Shown here in pieces: positions 26,831-34,621 of a DNA stretch of 64,000 nucleotides (within the stretch, counting starts at the first letter, position 1; every line of letters begins with the position of its first letter). The DNA is taken from NCBI RefSeq assembly GCF_025244925.1, contig NZ_CP104275.1, positions 2,108,001-2,172,000 of the forward strand, written 5' to 3'. The translations under genes and the position numbers were made by a program. This stretch comes from Arthrobacter zhaoxinii. GTDB taxonomy: Bacteria > Actinomycetota > Actinomycetes > Actinomycetales > Micrococcaceae. A model generated the notes under the pieces. The model did no database searches, was not told where the DNA came from, and was given only the letters and a program-made list of their open reading frames with translations.

Positions 26831-28513
26831 CTAGTCGCGCGTCAGGCGGCGGTGCGTCACCCGGTGCGGCTTGGCCGCGTCCGGGCCGAGGCGCTCAATC
26901 TTGTTCTGCTCGTAGGACTCGAAGTTACCCTCGAACCAGTACCAGTTCGCCGGGTTTTCCTCAGTGCCTTCGAAGGCGAGGATGTGGGTGGCCACACGGT
27001 CCAGGAACCAGCGGTCGTGAGAGACCACCACGGCGCAGCCGGGGAATTCCAGCAGCGCATTTTCGAGGCTGGACAGGGTTTCGACGTCCAGGTCGTTAGT
27101 GGGCTCATCGAGCAGGAGCAGGTTGCCGCCCTGCTTCAGGGTCATGGCCAGGTTCAGCCGGTTGCGCTCACCGCCGGAGAGGACACCGGCCTTCTTCTGC
27201 TGGTCCGGGCCCTTGAACCCAAAAGCGGAGACATAGGCGCGGGACGGCATTTCCACCTGTCCCACCTGGATCCAGTCGTGTCCCTCGGAAACGACCTCCC
27301 ACAGGCTCTTCTCCGGGTCGATGCCGCCGCGGGACTGGTCCACGTAGGAGATCTTCACGGAGTCGCCGATCTTCAGCTCACCGCCGTCGAGCTCTTCCAA
27401 GCCGACGATGGTCTTGAACAGGGTGGACTTACCCACGCCGTTCGGGCCGATGACGCCCACAATGCCGTTGCGCGGCAGGGAGAAGGACAGTCCGTCGATC
27501 AGCTGCCGGTCGCCGAAGCCCTTCTGCAGGCCCTTGGCTTCCAGCACGAGGGAGCCCAGGCGCGGGCCCGGCGGGATCTGGATTTCTTCGAAGTCCAGTT
27601 TGCGGGTGCGGTCCGCTTCGGCTGCCATCTCCTCATAGCGGGCCAGGCGGGCCTTGGACTTGGTCTGGCGGCCCTTCGCGTTGGAGCGGACCCAGTCCAG
27701 CTCGTCCGTGAGGCGCTTGGCCAGCTTCTGGTCCTTTTTGCCCTGGACTTCCAGGCGGGCGCGCTTCTTCTCCAGGTAGGTGGAGTAGTTGCCTTCGTAC
27801 GGGTACAGGTGCCCGCGGTCCACTTCGGCGATCCACTGGGCCACGTGGTCCAGGAAGTACCGGTCGTGGGTCACGGCCAGGACGGCGCCGTGGTACGCGG
27901 ACAGGTGCTGCTCGAGCCAAAGCACGCTCTCGGCGTCCAGGTGGTTGGTGGGCTCATCAAGGAGCAGCAGGTCCGGCTTCTGCAGCAGCAGCTTGCACAA
28001 CGCCACGCGGCGGCGTTCACCGCCGGAGAGGAGGGTGACATCCGCTTCGGGCGGCGGGCAGCGCAGGGCATCCATGGCCTGTTCGAGCTGGGAGTCAATG
28101 TCCCAGGCATCGGCGGCGTCAATGGCTTCCTGCAGCTTGCCCATTTCCTCCAGCAGGCTGTCGAAGTCCGCATCGGGTTCAGACATCGCTTCGGAAATCT
28201 CATTGAACCGCTGGATTTTGGCGTAGATCTCGCCAACGCCCTCCTGGACGTTGCCGAGTACGGTCTTTTCCTCATTCAGCGGCGGTTCCTGGAGCAGGAT
28301 GCCCACGGTGTAGCCGGCGCTGAGCCGGGCCTCACCGTTGGAGGGGGTGTCCAGTCCGGCCATGATCTTGAGGATGGTGGACTTACCCGCACCGTTGGGA
28401 CCCACCACGCCGATCTTGGCACCGGGGTAGAAGGACATGCTTACGTCGTCGAGGATAACTTTGTCGCCAACGGCCTTGCGGGCCTTGGTCATCGTGTAGA
28501 TAAATTCCGCCAT
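26831..28513 (-). CDS. ettA: ABC-F protein EttA (energy-dependent translational throttle)
   Basis: 560 residues with two ABC ATPase domains and no membrane part. Walker A motifs are GPNGAGKST near residue 38 and GPNGVGKST near residue 360; the signatures are LSGGERRR and LSGGERNR; Walker B motifs are LLLLDEPTNHLD and LLLLDEPTNDLD. The arm domain and the linker (EKKRARLEVQGKK) match EttA. In E. coli EttA binds the ribosomal E site and gates translation by the ATP/ADP ratio. M. tuberculosis Rv2477c is the equivalent, also next to an ssb paralogue. Confidence 0.95.
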   Translation of the reverse strand: MAEFIYTMTKARKAVGDKVILDDVSMSFYPGAKIGVVGPNGAGKSTILKIMAGLDTPSNGEARLSAGYTVGILLQEPPLNEEKTVLGNVQEGVGEIYAKIQRFNEISEAMSEPDADFDSLLEEMGKLQEAIDAADAWDIDSQLEQAMDALRCPPPEADVTLLSGGERRRVALCKLLLQKPDLLLLDEPTNHLDAESVLWLEQHLSAYHGAVLAVTHDRYFLDHVAQWIAEVDRGHLYPYEGNYSTYLEKKRARLEVQGKKDQKLAKRLTDELDWVRSNAKGRQTKSKARLARYEEMAAEADRTRKLDFEEIQIPPGPRLGSLVLEAKGLQKGFGDRQLIDGLSFSLPRNGIVGVIGPNGVGKSTLFKTIVGLEELDGGELKIGDSVKISYVDQSRGGIDPEKSLWEVVSEGHDWIQVGQVEMPSRAYVSAFGFKGPDQQKKAGVLSGGERNRLNLAMTLKQGGNLLLLDEPTNDLDVETLSSLENALLEFPGCAVVVSHDRWFLDRVATHILAFEGTEENPANWYWFEGNFESYEQNKIERLGPDAAKPHRVTHRRLTRD

Positions 28514-28627
28514 ATCTACAAGGCTAATGTGTCAGCGGCGATATATACCATTTTCCGGCTTCCGGGACGGGCGGCTGTCCCCCGGGAGCGTTCCGCAAGT
28601 CCCGGCGGCGGACCAGGATTCCGGTGG

Positions 28628-29113
28628 TCAGTTACCGACGAAGCAACCGCCGTCGGACAGCACCGGAAGCACGGTCACACTCACCGACCCGTTCCGGACT
28701 TCACCGAAAATGCACTCCCCGTCCTGCACGGCCGCTGCCTGGATGGAATCGACTTCCAGACCGGTGGGCGTGCGGTCCGCAGACACCTCCACCGAGTCCG
28801 CCGGAAAGCCGGCCGCGGTGAACGCCCCTGCCACCGCGCTCCGGTCCGGGGTCGGATCGGCGTCCGCCAGCTTCCCCAGCTCGGATTGCAGTGCTGCGGT
28901 GACCGCCGCGGGCGCATCGTCGGGAGCCGGGGCGGGCGTCGGGCTGGCGGCTGTATCGGCGGGGACGGATTCCGGCGCGGCGGATTCGCGCGGCAGAGGC
29001 GCAGTGTTGTCCTCCCCCGGTGAACCGCAGCCGGAGAGCCCAACCGCGAGCGCCAGGAACGCGGCCCCCAGCACGGCGGCGGGTACGGACGGTCGAGCTG
29101 GGCGGCGGTTCAT
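28628..29113 (-). CDS. Putative lipoprotein of unknown function
   Basis: 161 residues. A type II signal peptide ends in the lipobox LSGC (cysteine near residue 30), then comes a Pro/Ala/Asp-rich linker and a C-terminal domain of about 95 residues with paired cysteines (GECIFG and GGCFVGN) that could form a disulfide. It resembles small uncharacterised Arthrobacter lipoproteins, possibly DUF6993. It lies between ssb and ettA on the same strand. Confidence 0.72.
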   Translation of the reverse strand: MNRRPARPSVPAAVLGAAFLALAVGLSGCGSPGEDNTAPLPRESAAPESVPADTAASPTPAPAPDDAPAAVTAALQSELGKLADADPTPDRSAVAGAFTAAGFPADSVEVSADRTPTGLEVDSIQAAAVQDGECIFGEVRNGSVSVTVLPVLSDGGCFVGN

Positions 29114-29179
29114 CCGGCGATTGTGTCATGCGCCACCGCGGACGGACAAAAGGCCGCCCGGTAACCGGAAGGGGCCCGG

Positions 29180-29758
29180 TCAGTACGGTGCGCCTGCCCG
29201 TTCGCGGGTTTCCACCGTTGCTCCCGCCCCGTCATCGTCCGCAGCACTACCGTCGTCGTCGGGATCAAGAAGCTCACCGGTCAGCGGATCCAACCGGCCC
29301 GGCGACAGGTCCGGATCGCCGTCGGCACCGGGTCCGCTGCCGTCGTCTGTCCCGGCCGCATTGTCCTGCCGCTCCCCCGCGGATGCGTCGGCTCCGGACG
29401 AGGCCGTGCGGCGGAAGCTTGCGGTGCCCCACATCAGGTCGTGGCCCACGGTGTCCGCATCGATGTCGGCGCTGGTGCCGCTGCGGCCGTCCTCCGTCAC
29501 CCATTGCCGCAGCCGCAGCCGGCCGGTTACCACTACCCGGTCCCCTTTGTGGATGCTGAACACGGAATTGGTGGCGAGCTGGCGAAACAGGCTGACGGCG
29601 TACCAGTTTGTCTGCCCGTCCTGCCATCCCCCGGTGTCCCGGTCATAGCGGCGTTCCGTGGTGCACATCCGGAAACTGGCGACGGCGAGTCCGTTATCGG
29701 TGGTGTTCTGGCGGAGGTCGGTGGCCACGTAGCCCCGGAGCGTAATGGTGTCACTCAT
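29180..29758 (-). CDS. ssb: Single-stranded DNA-binding protein paralogue
   Basis: 192 residues. The N-terminal ~110 residues form an OB fold (TITLRGYVATDLRQN, VASFRMCTTERRYDRDTG, WYAVSLFRQLATN, KGDRVVVTGRLRLRQW). The C-terminal ~80 residues are acidic and disordered, but the tail ends GAPY rather than the DDDIPF-type tip of housekeeping SSB, so partner recruitment probably differs. AGGA lies 5 nt before the ATG. M. tuberculosis has a similar paralogue (SsbB, Rv2478c) beside its ettA homologue. Confidence 0.9.
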   Translation of the reverse strand: MSDTITLRGYVATDLRQNTTDNGLAVASFRMCTTERRYDRDTGGWQDGQTNWYAVSLFRQLATNSVFSIHKGDRVVVTGRLRLRQWVTEDGRSGTSADIDADTVGHDLMWGTASFRRTASSGADASAGERQDNAAGTDDGSGPGADGDPDLSPGRLDPLTGELLDPDDDGSAADDDGAGATVETRERAGAPY

Positions 29759-29956
29759 GTTTTCCTGCCTTCGGCTCAACGCCTCGGTGCCGTGCCCATG
29801 GGCCCGGCCCGGACGGCCTGGGTGCCGGCGGAACCGCCGGTCCAACCAGTTTTCGCCGCCGGCACCGTGGCCGCCGCACCGGGACGCCCATTGTGGATAC
29901 CCGCAGACGGGCACCGGCACGGGACTCGCTGTGGAGGAAAAGCCACTGAAACGAAA

Positions 29957-29983
29957 GGCCGCCCGGTTAAAAACCAGGCGGCC
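29957..29983 (-). terminator. Terminator after tRNA-Arg
   Basis: On the minus strand GGCCGCCTGGTT pairs with AACCGGGCGGCC (one G-T pair), followed by TTTCGTTT. Confidence 0.82.
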
Positions 29984-29999
29984 GCTTCCGTCTTTTCGG

Positions 30000-30072
30000 T
30001 GCCCCCGGCGCGACTCGAACGCGCAACCTACGGATTAGAAGGCCGTTGCTCTATCCATTGAGCTACGAGGGC
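30000..30072 (-). tRNA. tRNA-Arg (anticodon TCT)
   Basis: Minus-strand cloverleaf with acceptor GCCCTCG/CGGGGGC, D arm GTAGCTCAATGGATAGAGC, anticodon loop CTTCTAA giving TCT, and T arm GTTCGAGTC. CCA is not encoded. Confidence 0.96.
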
Positions 30073-30181
30073 CACCCGTCGATGTTACTACGCCGGCCGG
30101 GGTTGTCCGCGCGGCCGGGTCGGGAGACGGACCGCGGCAGGCTCCCGCCGGACGCCGGCCGAAAAATAGTTCCGCCCACCT

Positions 30182-30208
30182 GCATCCAAGACGGGCACCC
30201 CGGAAGTA
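30182..30208 (+). promoter_or_regulatory. Candidate ECF (SigK-like) promoter before the DUF4397 gene
   Basis: GCATCC at 30182-30187 and GAAGTA at 30203-30208, 15 nt apart, resemble the -35/-10 pair of SigK-type ECF promoters (CCATCC and CCGAAT in mycobacteria, from memory). The site lies 60 bp upstream of the start codon of the surface gene whose operon neighbours encode an ECF sigma factor and RskA-like anti-sigma factor. Confidence 0.5.
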
Positions 30209-30267
30209 GTAGGGGTGTAAGTCACAAATCCGTACCGATGGGTGCGGCAGAACAAGGAGCTCAGACC

Positions 30268-31095
30268 ATGCGCAAGACCGCTACCGCTCTCGCGACACTC
30301 GGCCTGGGTGCCGCCGCAGCCTTCTCGGCTGTACCGGCATCCGCCGCCGACTCCGATACCGCAAAACTGTCGGTACTGCACGGTGTTCCGGACACTCCGG
30401 TGGACGTGTACGTGAACGGCACACTCACCCTGGATGACTTTATGCCGGGCGAGCTTGCCGGACCGCTGGACCTGCCGGGCGGCAACTACCAGCTGGCCAT
30501 CACGGCGGCCGATGCCGCTGACGCCTCGGCGCCGATCATCGGCCCGGTGTCCGCGGATCTGGCAGCCGGCGGCAACTACACCGCCACGGCCAACCTGGAT
30601 GCATCGGGCAAGCCGACGGCGAACCTGTTCACCAATGACACGGCCGCCGTGGAGGCGGGCAAGTCCCGCCTGACCGTCCGCCATGTGGCAGCCGCACCCG
30701 CCGTCGACGTCCTGGCCGGCGGCACGCCGGTCATCGAGGGCCTCACCAACCCCAATGAGAAGGCGCTGACCGTGGATGCCGGAACGGTCTCCGCATCGGT
30801 TGCCGCGGCCGGCACCACCACGCCGGTAATCGGTCCGGCGGATCTGACCCTGGCCGAAGGCACCAACACGATTGCCTACGCCTGGGGTTCCCTCGAAGCG
30901 GGAAACCTGGCCCTCGCCACCCAGACCATCGAGGGCCTGCACTCGGCGCCGCACGCGGTTCCGGGCGCCCTGGAACAGGTTGCCCAGTCCGGGGACGAGC
31001 AGGCCCTGACGGCGGCTGCCGCTGCCGGCGGCGTCGCACTGCTCACCCTGGGTGCCGTTATGCTGCGCCGCCGTTCCACGGCCGGCAGCAACTAA
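30268..31095 (+). CDS. Secreted DUF4397 protein with a C-terminal sorting-like signal
   Basis: 275 residues. A signal peptide (MRKTATALATLGLGAAAAFS) is followed by two DUF4397 repeats (KLSVLHGVPDTPVDVYVNG and RLTVRHVAAAPAVDVLAGG). The C-terminus has VAQSG near residue 238, a hydrophobic stretch at about 248-266 and RRRS, the three-part layout of a cell-wall sorting signal though without LPXTG. AAGGAG lies 8 nt before the ATG. The class F sortase gene follows 94 bp downstream and is the obvious candidate to process it. Confidence 0.88.
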   Translation: MRKTATALATLGLGAAAAFSAVPASAADSDTAKLSVLHGVPDTPVDVYVNGTLTLDDFMPGELAGPLDLPGGNYQLAITAADAADASAPIIGPVSADLAAGGNYTATANLDASGKPTANLFTNDTAAVEAGKSRLTVRHVAAAPAVDVLAGGTPVIEGLTNPNEKALTVDAGTVSASVAAAGTTTPVIGPADLTLAEGTNTIAYAWGSLEAGNLALATQTIEGLHSAPHAVPGALEQVAQSGDEQALTAAAAAGGVALLTLGAVMLRRRSTAGSN

Positions 31096-31189
31096 GGCGC
31101 ACCCGTCCCGATCCCCCGGTGCTGCGGCGCACCCGAAACCCCCTTTCCGCGCCGCAGCACCGGGGCCACCCTTTCCGGAGGTCCTTTTT

Positions 31190-31879
31190 ATGCCCGTTGT
31201 CTCCCTGCGGCGAGTCGCAGCAGCGGCCTGCCTCTCAGTCGGCGTCCTTGCCGGGACTGCGGCCTGCAGCGGCGATCCCGGAGCCGGCTCAGTAACCGGT
31301 TCCATGTCGAGTCCGGCGCCTTCCCCGTCATCCACGGCGGCAGCGCCGCCGGAGGCATCCGCATCCGCCGCACCCGCGGCACCCGCCACGGAGATACCGG
31401 TACGGCCAGCAGTGCCCACACCGGCCGAAGCCGTTCCGGAGCCCGTCCGCGTGAGTGTGGAGGGAACCGGCATCGAGCTGGAGGTGATCCCGGTGGGCCA
31501 GGAGGATAACGGCGCCATGACGCTGCCGGACAACCATTACCAGGCCGGCTGGTACCGCTTCGGCCCCGCACCCGGGTCCTCCCGCGGAGCGGCGGTGCTG
31601 GCCGCCCATGTGGATTCACGCACCGAGGAGCTTCCCATCGCGGGCCTGGACGATGTCCCCGCCGGCACCCCCGTGACCGTGACCCGCAGCGACGGAACCG
31701 TCGTGAAGTACACGACCGAAAAGGTGCAGAACATTCCCAAGGCATCACTCGACGAATTTAATCTCTTTGACCGTGACGGTGCGCCGCGGCTGGAACTGGT
31801 AACGTGCGGCGGTAGATGGCTGGACCCGGTAGGTGACTATGAAGACAACGTTGTGCTCACCGCCGTACCCGTACCATAG
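31190..31879 (+). CDS. Class F sortase
   Basis: 229 residues. An N-terminal signal or anchor (residues 6-25) with a possible non-standard lipobox TAAC is followed by a Ser/Ala/Pro linker and a sortase domain. The catalytic His is in LAAHVDS, the Cys in LVTCGG and the Arg in GGRWLD; NHYQAGWY and GDYEDNVVLTA are typical of class F. Sortases cleave a C-terminal signal and attach the protein to a wall nucleophile. CCGGAGG precedes the ATG by 8 nt. It probably acts on the upstream DUF4397 protein. Confidence 0.92.
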   Translation: MPVVSLRRVAAAACLSVGVLAGTAACSGDPGAGSVTGSMSSPAPSPSSTAAAPPEASASAAPAAPATEIPVRPAVPTPAEAVPEPVRVSVEGTGIELEVIPVGQEDNGAMTLPDNHYQAGWYRFGPAPGSSRGAAVLAAHVDSRTEELPIAGLDDVPAGTPVTVTRSDGTVVKYTTEKVQNIPKASLDEFNLFDRDGAPRLELVTCGGRWLDPVGDYEDNVVLTAVPVP

Positions 31880-31941
31880 TGGCTACCTCAGAGAGCTGCC
31901 GGATACCGGACGCAGCCCCGCACGGCAGGAGAACGGCACTG

Positions 31942-32514
31942 ATGCCCACGGGCGCCTCAGATCGCGACGCCGCGATGGACGCTGCCTTCGCTGCAGGGGA
32001 CGAAGCGGCACTGGCGGAGGCCTACCGCCGGTTCTCACCACTGATCCGGGCGCTGGCGCTGCGCAGGGTCCTGGATCCGGGCGCAGCCGACGACGCCGTG
32101 CAGGAAGTGTTCATCCGGGCCTGGAAATACCGCGGCAGCTATGCCCCTGAGCGCTCCACTCTGGCCGCCTGGCTGGTCGGCATCGGACGGAACGTGGCGG
32201 CCGGCATGGCGACGGCCCAGGTCCGTTCCTCCGAAACCCTGATGGAGTCTCCGGAGCCTGGCCGCCATGCCGTACCGTCCGCCGGACCGGACCCCGACGG
32301 CGTGGCGGACCGTGTGGTGCTCGACGCCGAACTGGCCAGGCTCGGGGAGCCGCAGGGTTCCATCCTCCGCCTGGCCTTCCATGACGATCTGACACATCAG
32401 CAGATATCGGAAACACTGAAACTCCCGTTGGGTACCGTAAAGAGCCATATCCGAAGAAGCCTTGTCCAACTCCGGCACCGATTGGAGGTCAGCGATGCAG
32501 CATCTGCCACCTGA
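31942..32514 (+). CDS. ECF RNA polymerase sigma factor (SigK/RskA-linked type)
   Basis: 190 residues with region 2 (DAVQEVFIRAWKYRGSY) and region 4 (THQQISETLKLPLGTVKSHI). Start taken at ATG 31942, with AGGAG 10 nt upstream; the frame is open to a GTG at 31879 that overlaps the sortase stop. It overlaps the anti-sigma gene by 20 nt, the usual arrangement for stoichiometric production. It probably drives its own operon, including the sortase and DUF4397 genes. Confidence 0.93.
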   Translation: MPTGASDRDAAMDAAFAAGDEAALAEAYRRFSPLIRALALRRVLDPGAADDAVQEVFIRAWKYRGSYAPERSTLAAWLVGIGRNVAAGMATAQVRSSETLMESPEPGRHAVPSAGPDPDGVADRVVLDAELARLGEPQGSILRLAFHDDLTHQQISETLKLPLGTVKSHIRRSLVQLRHRLEVSDAASAT

Positions 32515-33295
32515 GGAGCTGGCCCTGTGCGCCCTTGGCGAGGCCGGATCCGACGAGACGGCCCACCTTGCCGGCTGTGCCGAATGCTCCGCGGAAGTCA
32601 CGGCCCTGCAGCGCGTCGTCACAGCCGGGAGGAGCCCGGCCGCGGCGGAGGCACTACCCCGGCCGCCGTCGTCCGTCTGGGACGGCATCCATGCCCGGCT
32701 CGGACTCAGCGACGCCGTCCGCTCCGACCCGTTCGACGAGGCTCCGTCCGACATTTCCGGCGCCGGCACGGCGCCGACAGCCGCCGAGGCGCGGGCGACC
32801 GCCCCGGAAACGTCCCGGACGGGGTCGTCACCGGTGCCTTTGGAGGCTGCCCGGAAGCGGCGCGAACGGCGGCGGCTCCCGCAGATCCTGGGTGCCGCGG
32901 CAGCGGCCGTGGTGCTGGCTGCGGCCGGTACCTGGGGCGTCGCACGGATTCTGTCGGACCGGACCGAGGTTATTGCCGCAGTGGACCTGGCTCCCCTGCC
33001 TGAGTACTCGGAAACGGGCCGCGCCGAGGTGGATGAGCGTGCCGACGGCGGACGCGAGCTGGTGGTCACGGCAAGCGGTTCCGATGCGCAGGGCTTCAGG
33101 GAAGTCTGGCTGATAGCCCCGGATGTGGAACGGATGGTCAGCCTCGGGACGATGGAGGGCACGGAAGGCCGGTTCACCATTCCGGCTAACCTTGACCTCG
33201 ATGAGTACCCGATTGTTGATATCTCCGACGAGCCCTTTGACGGGAACCCCACGCATTCCGGGGACTCGATCCTGCGCGGCGTCCTCGATCTCTGA
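32495..33295 (+). CDS. RskA-like membrane anti-sigma factor
   Basis: 266 residues. The N-terminal zinc anti-sigma motif is HLAGCAEC (H24, C28, C31). A transmembrane helix follows at about 129-151 after a basic stretch RKRRERRR. The C-terminal extracellular region (GFREVWLIAPDVERMVSLG and later SGDS) matches the RskA domain. It should hold the upstream ECF factor at the membrane and release it after regulated proteolysis. GGAGG lies 6 nt before the ATG at 32495. Confidence 0.93.
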   Translation: MQHLPPEELALCALGEAGSDETAHLAGCAECSAEVTALQRVVTAGRSPAAAEALPRPPSSVWDGIHARLGLSDAVRSDPFDEAPSDISGAGTAPTAAEARATAPETSRTGSSPVPLEAARKRRERRRLPQILGAAAAAVVLAAAGTWGVARILSDRTEVIAAVDLAPLPEYSETGRAEVDERADGGRELVVTASGSDAQGFREVWLIAPDVERMVSLGTMEGTEGRFTIPANLDLDEYPIVDISDEPFDGNPTHSGDSILRGVLDL

Positions 33296-33336
33296 GCCCG
33301 CCCGCCTCGACAACCGGCCGCGGAGGCCGGCCGCCC

Positions 33337-34074
33337 GTGGCTGAACCGTTGGACATCGCCGGCGAGTGGTGGAACCGGGTCCTGTCCGGCTTCGACCGGG
33401 TACCGGCGGTGGATCCGGATCCCCTGGCACTGCTGCTGATTGCCGGTGCAGCGGCCCTGCTCAGCATCCCCCGGGGGACGTGGCGGTGGTTCGGACTGTT
33501 CGTCACGTTCGTCCACGAGCTCGGCCATGCCTTCGCCGCGCTGACAACCGGGCAGGTCGTGAAAGGCATCCGCCTGCGCTTTGACCATTCCGGCGATATG
33601 CGCTCCCTGGGCCGGGGAGGTTTCCCCGCAGCCTGGGCCGGGTTCTGGGGCTACCCTGTCCCGGCGGTGGTGGGCGCCGTCCTGGTGCTGGCCGGACTTA
33701 GTGGCTGGTCCGGCGCTGCCCTGTCCCTCAGCGCCCTGGTGCTGCTCTCCGCGCTGCTGTTCATCCGGAACGGCCAGGGGTTGCTGATTGCCTTCGGCTG
33801 CGCGGGAGTCTCGGTGCTGCTGGTCTGGTTCGCGGCCCCTCCCGTCGCCGGGTACGTGGCCATGGGTACGGGTATTGCGCTGCTCGTAGGGGCCGTCCGC
33901 GACTGGTTCAACGTGCTGAGCGTACACACACACCGGCGCCGGAACCTGGAAAGCTCCGACGCCTATATCCTCTCCCGGCGTACCGGGGTTCCTGCTGCGC
34001 TGTGGCTGGCGGGGTTCGCCCTCGTGATCGCCGCTTCACTGGCGACGGCGGTGTTCGCCGCTCTGGGCGGGTAG
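33337..34074 (+). CDS. M50 family membrane metallopeptidase-like protein
   Basis: 245 residues, about six transmembrane helices. The zinc motif HELGH is at residues 60-64 within the first long helix, and GFWGYPVPAVVG could be the second half-site. It differs from RseP/Rip1 by lacking a PDZ domain. It lies 41 nt after the anti-sigma gene on the same strand, so it may be co-transcribed; a site-2-like role in releasing the ECF factor is tempting but unproven. GTG start with GGAGG upstream. Confidence 0.8.
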   Translation: MAEPLDIAGEWWNRVLSGFDRVPAVDPDPLALLLIAGAAALLSIPRGTWRWFGLFVTFVHELGHAFAALTTGQVVKGIRLRFDHSGDMRSLGRGGFPAAWAGFWGYPVPAVVGAVLVLAGLSGWSGAALSLSALVLLSALLFIRNGQGLLIAFGCAGVSVLLVWFAAPPVAGYVAMGTGIALLVGAVRDWFNVLSVHTHRRRNLESSDAYILSRRTGVPAALWLAGFALVIAASLATAVFAALGG

Positions 34075-34082
34075 TTCGCGGC

Positions 34083-34502
34083 CTATCCCTGGACGGCGGG
34101 GAAGGTAACCCGCAGTTCAAGCCGGTGCTGGCCGTCCTCTTCCTGCGTGTAGATGGCCTTGCCGGAGATGCCGGCAAGATCGTCCGTGCCGGAGCCCGGA
34201 ATAATGTGTCCGGAGCTGGCCGTCGCCGTTCCTTCGGCCAACCCCCAGTGCTGGATCACCATGGTTCCGGAGCGGCCCGCTATGGTCCCGGCGAAAACCT
34301 CGGATCCGACATAGCCGGCACCCACGGAGTTTCCGGCCATAATCAGGTCAGCGACGGAAGTCCCGGTGATGTCGCCTTCGTAGATCTTCACTGCCCGAAC
34401 CGTGGACAGTTCGCTGTTGGTTCCTTCCACCTGGTACGGAGTGGGTTCCCACTCCGAAACGTCGAAATCCGCCACAATCACTTCTTCAGTTAGGTCGGTC
34501 AT
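34083..34502 (-). CDS. DUF3224 domain-containing protein
   Basis: 139 residues. Sequence such as GSEVFAGTIAGRSGTMVIQHWG and SGHIIPGSGTDDLAGISG is diagnostic of DUF3224, a small beta-barrel family of unknown function (allene-oxide-cyclase-like fold). No signal peptide. The ATG at 34502 was chosen for family length. It converges on the M50 gene with only 8 nt between stops. Confidence 0.85.
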   Translation of the reverse strand: MTDLTEEVIVADFDVSEWEPTPYQVEGTNSELSTVRAVKIYEGDITGTSVADLIMAGNSVGAGYVGSEVFAGTIAGRSGTMVIQHWGLAEGTATASSGHIIPGSGTDDLAGISGKAIYTQEEDGQHRLELRVTFPAVQG

Positions 34503-34621
34503 TACTTCAGTATCCCGTGTCCGGCGGCGGATTGCATGCCGGGTGCTGCGCTTGGGTAGCCTTATCGCTGTGCACGCGACGCGGCACGGCAACGGATTTA
34601 CCTAAGGAGCACCACCCTCGC

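Noticed and set aside
26771..29023. 750-residue plus-strand frame opposite ettA
   Set aside because: EttA is unmistakable on the minus strand; the frame spans the terminator and two genes.
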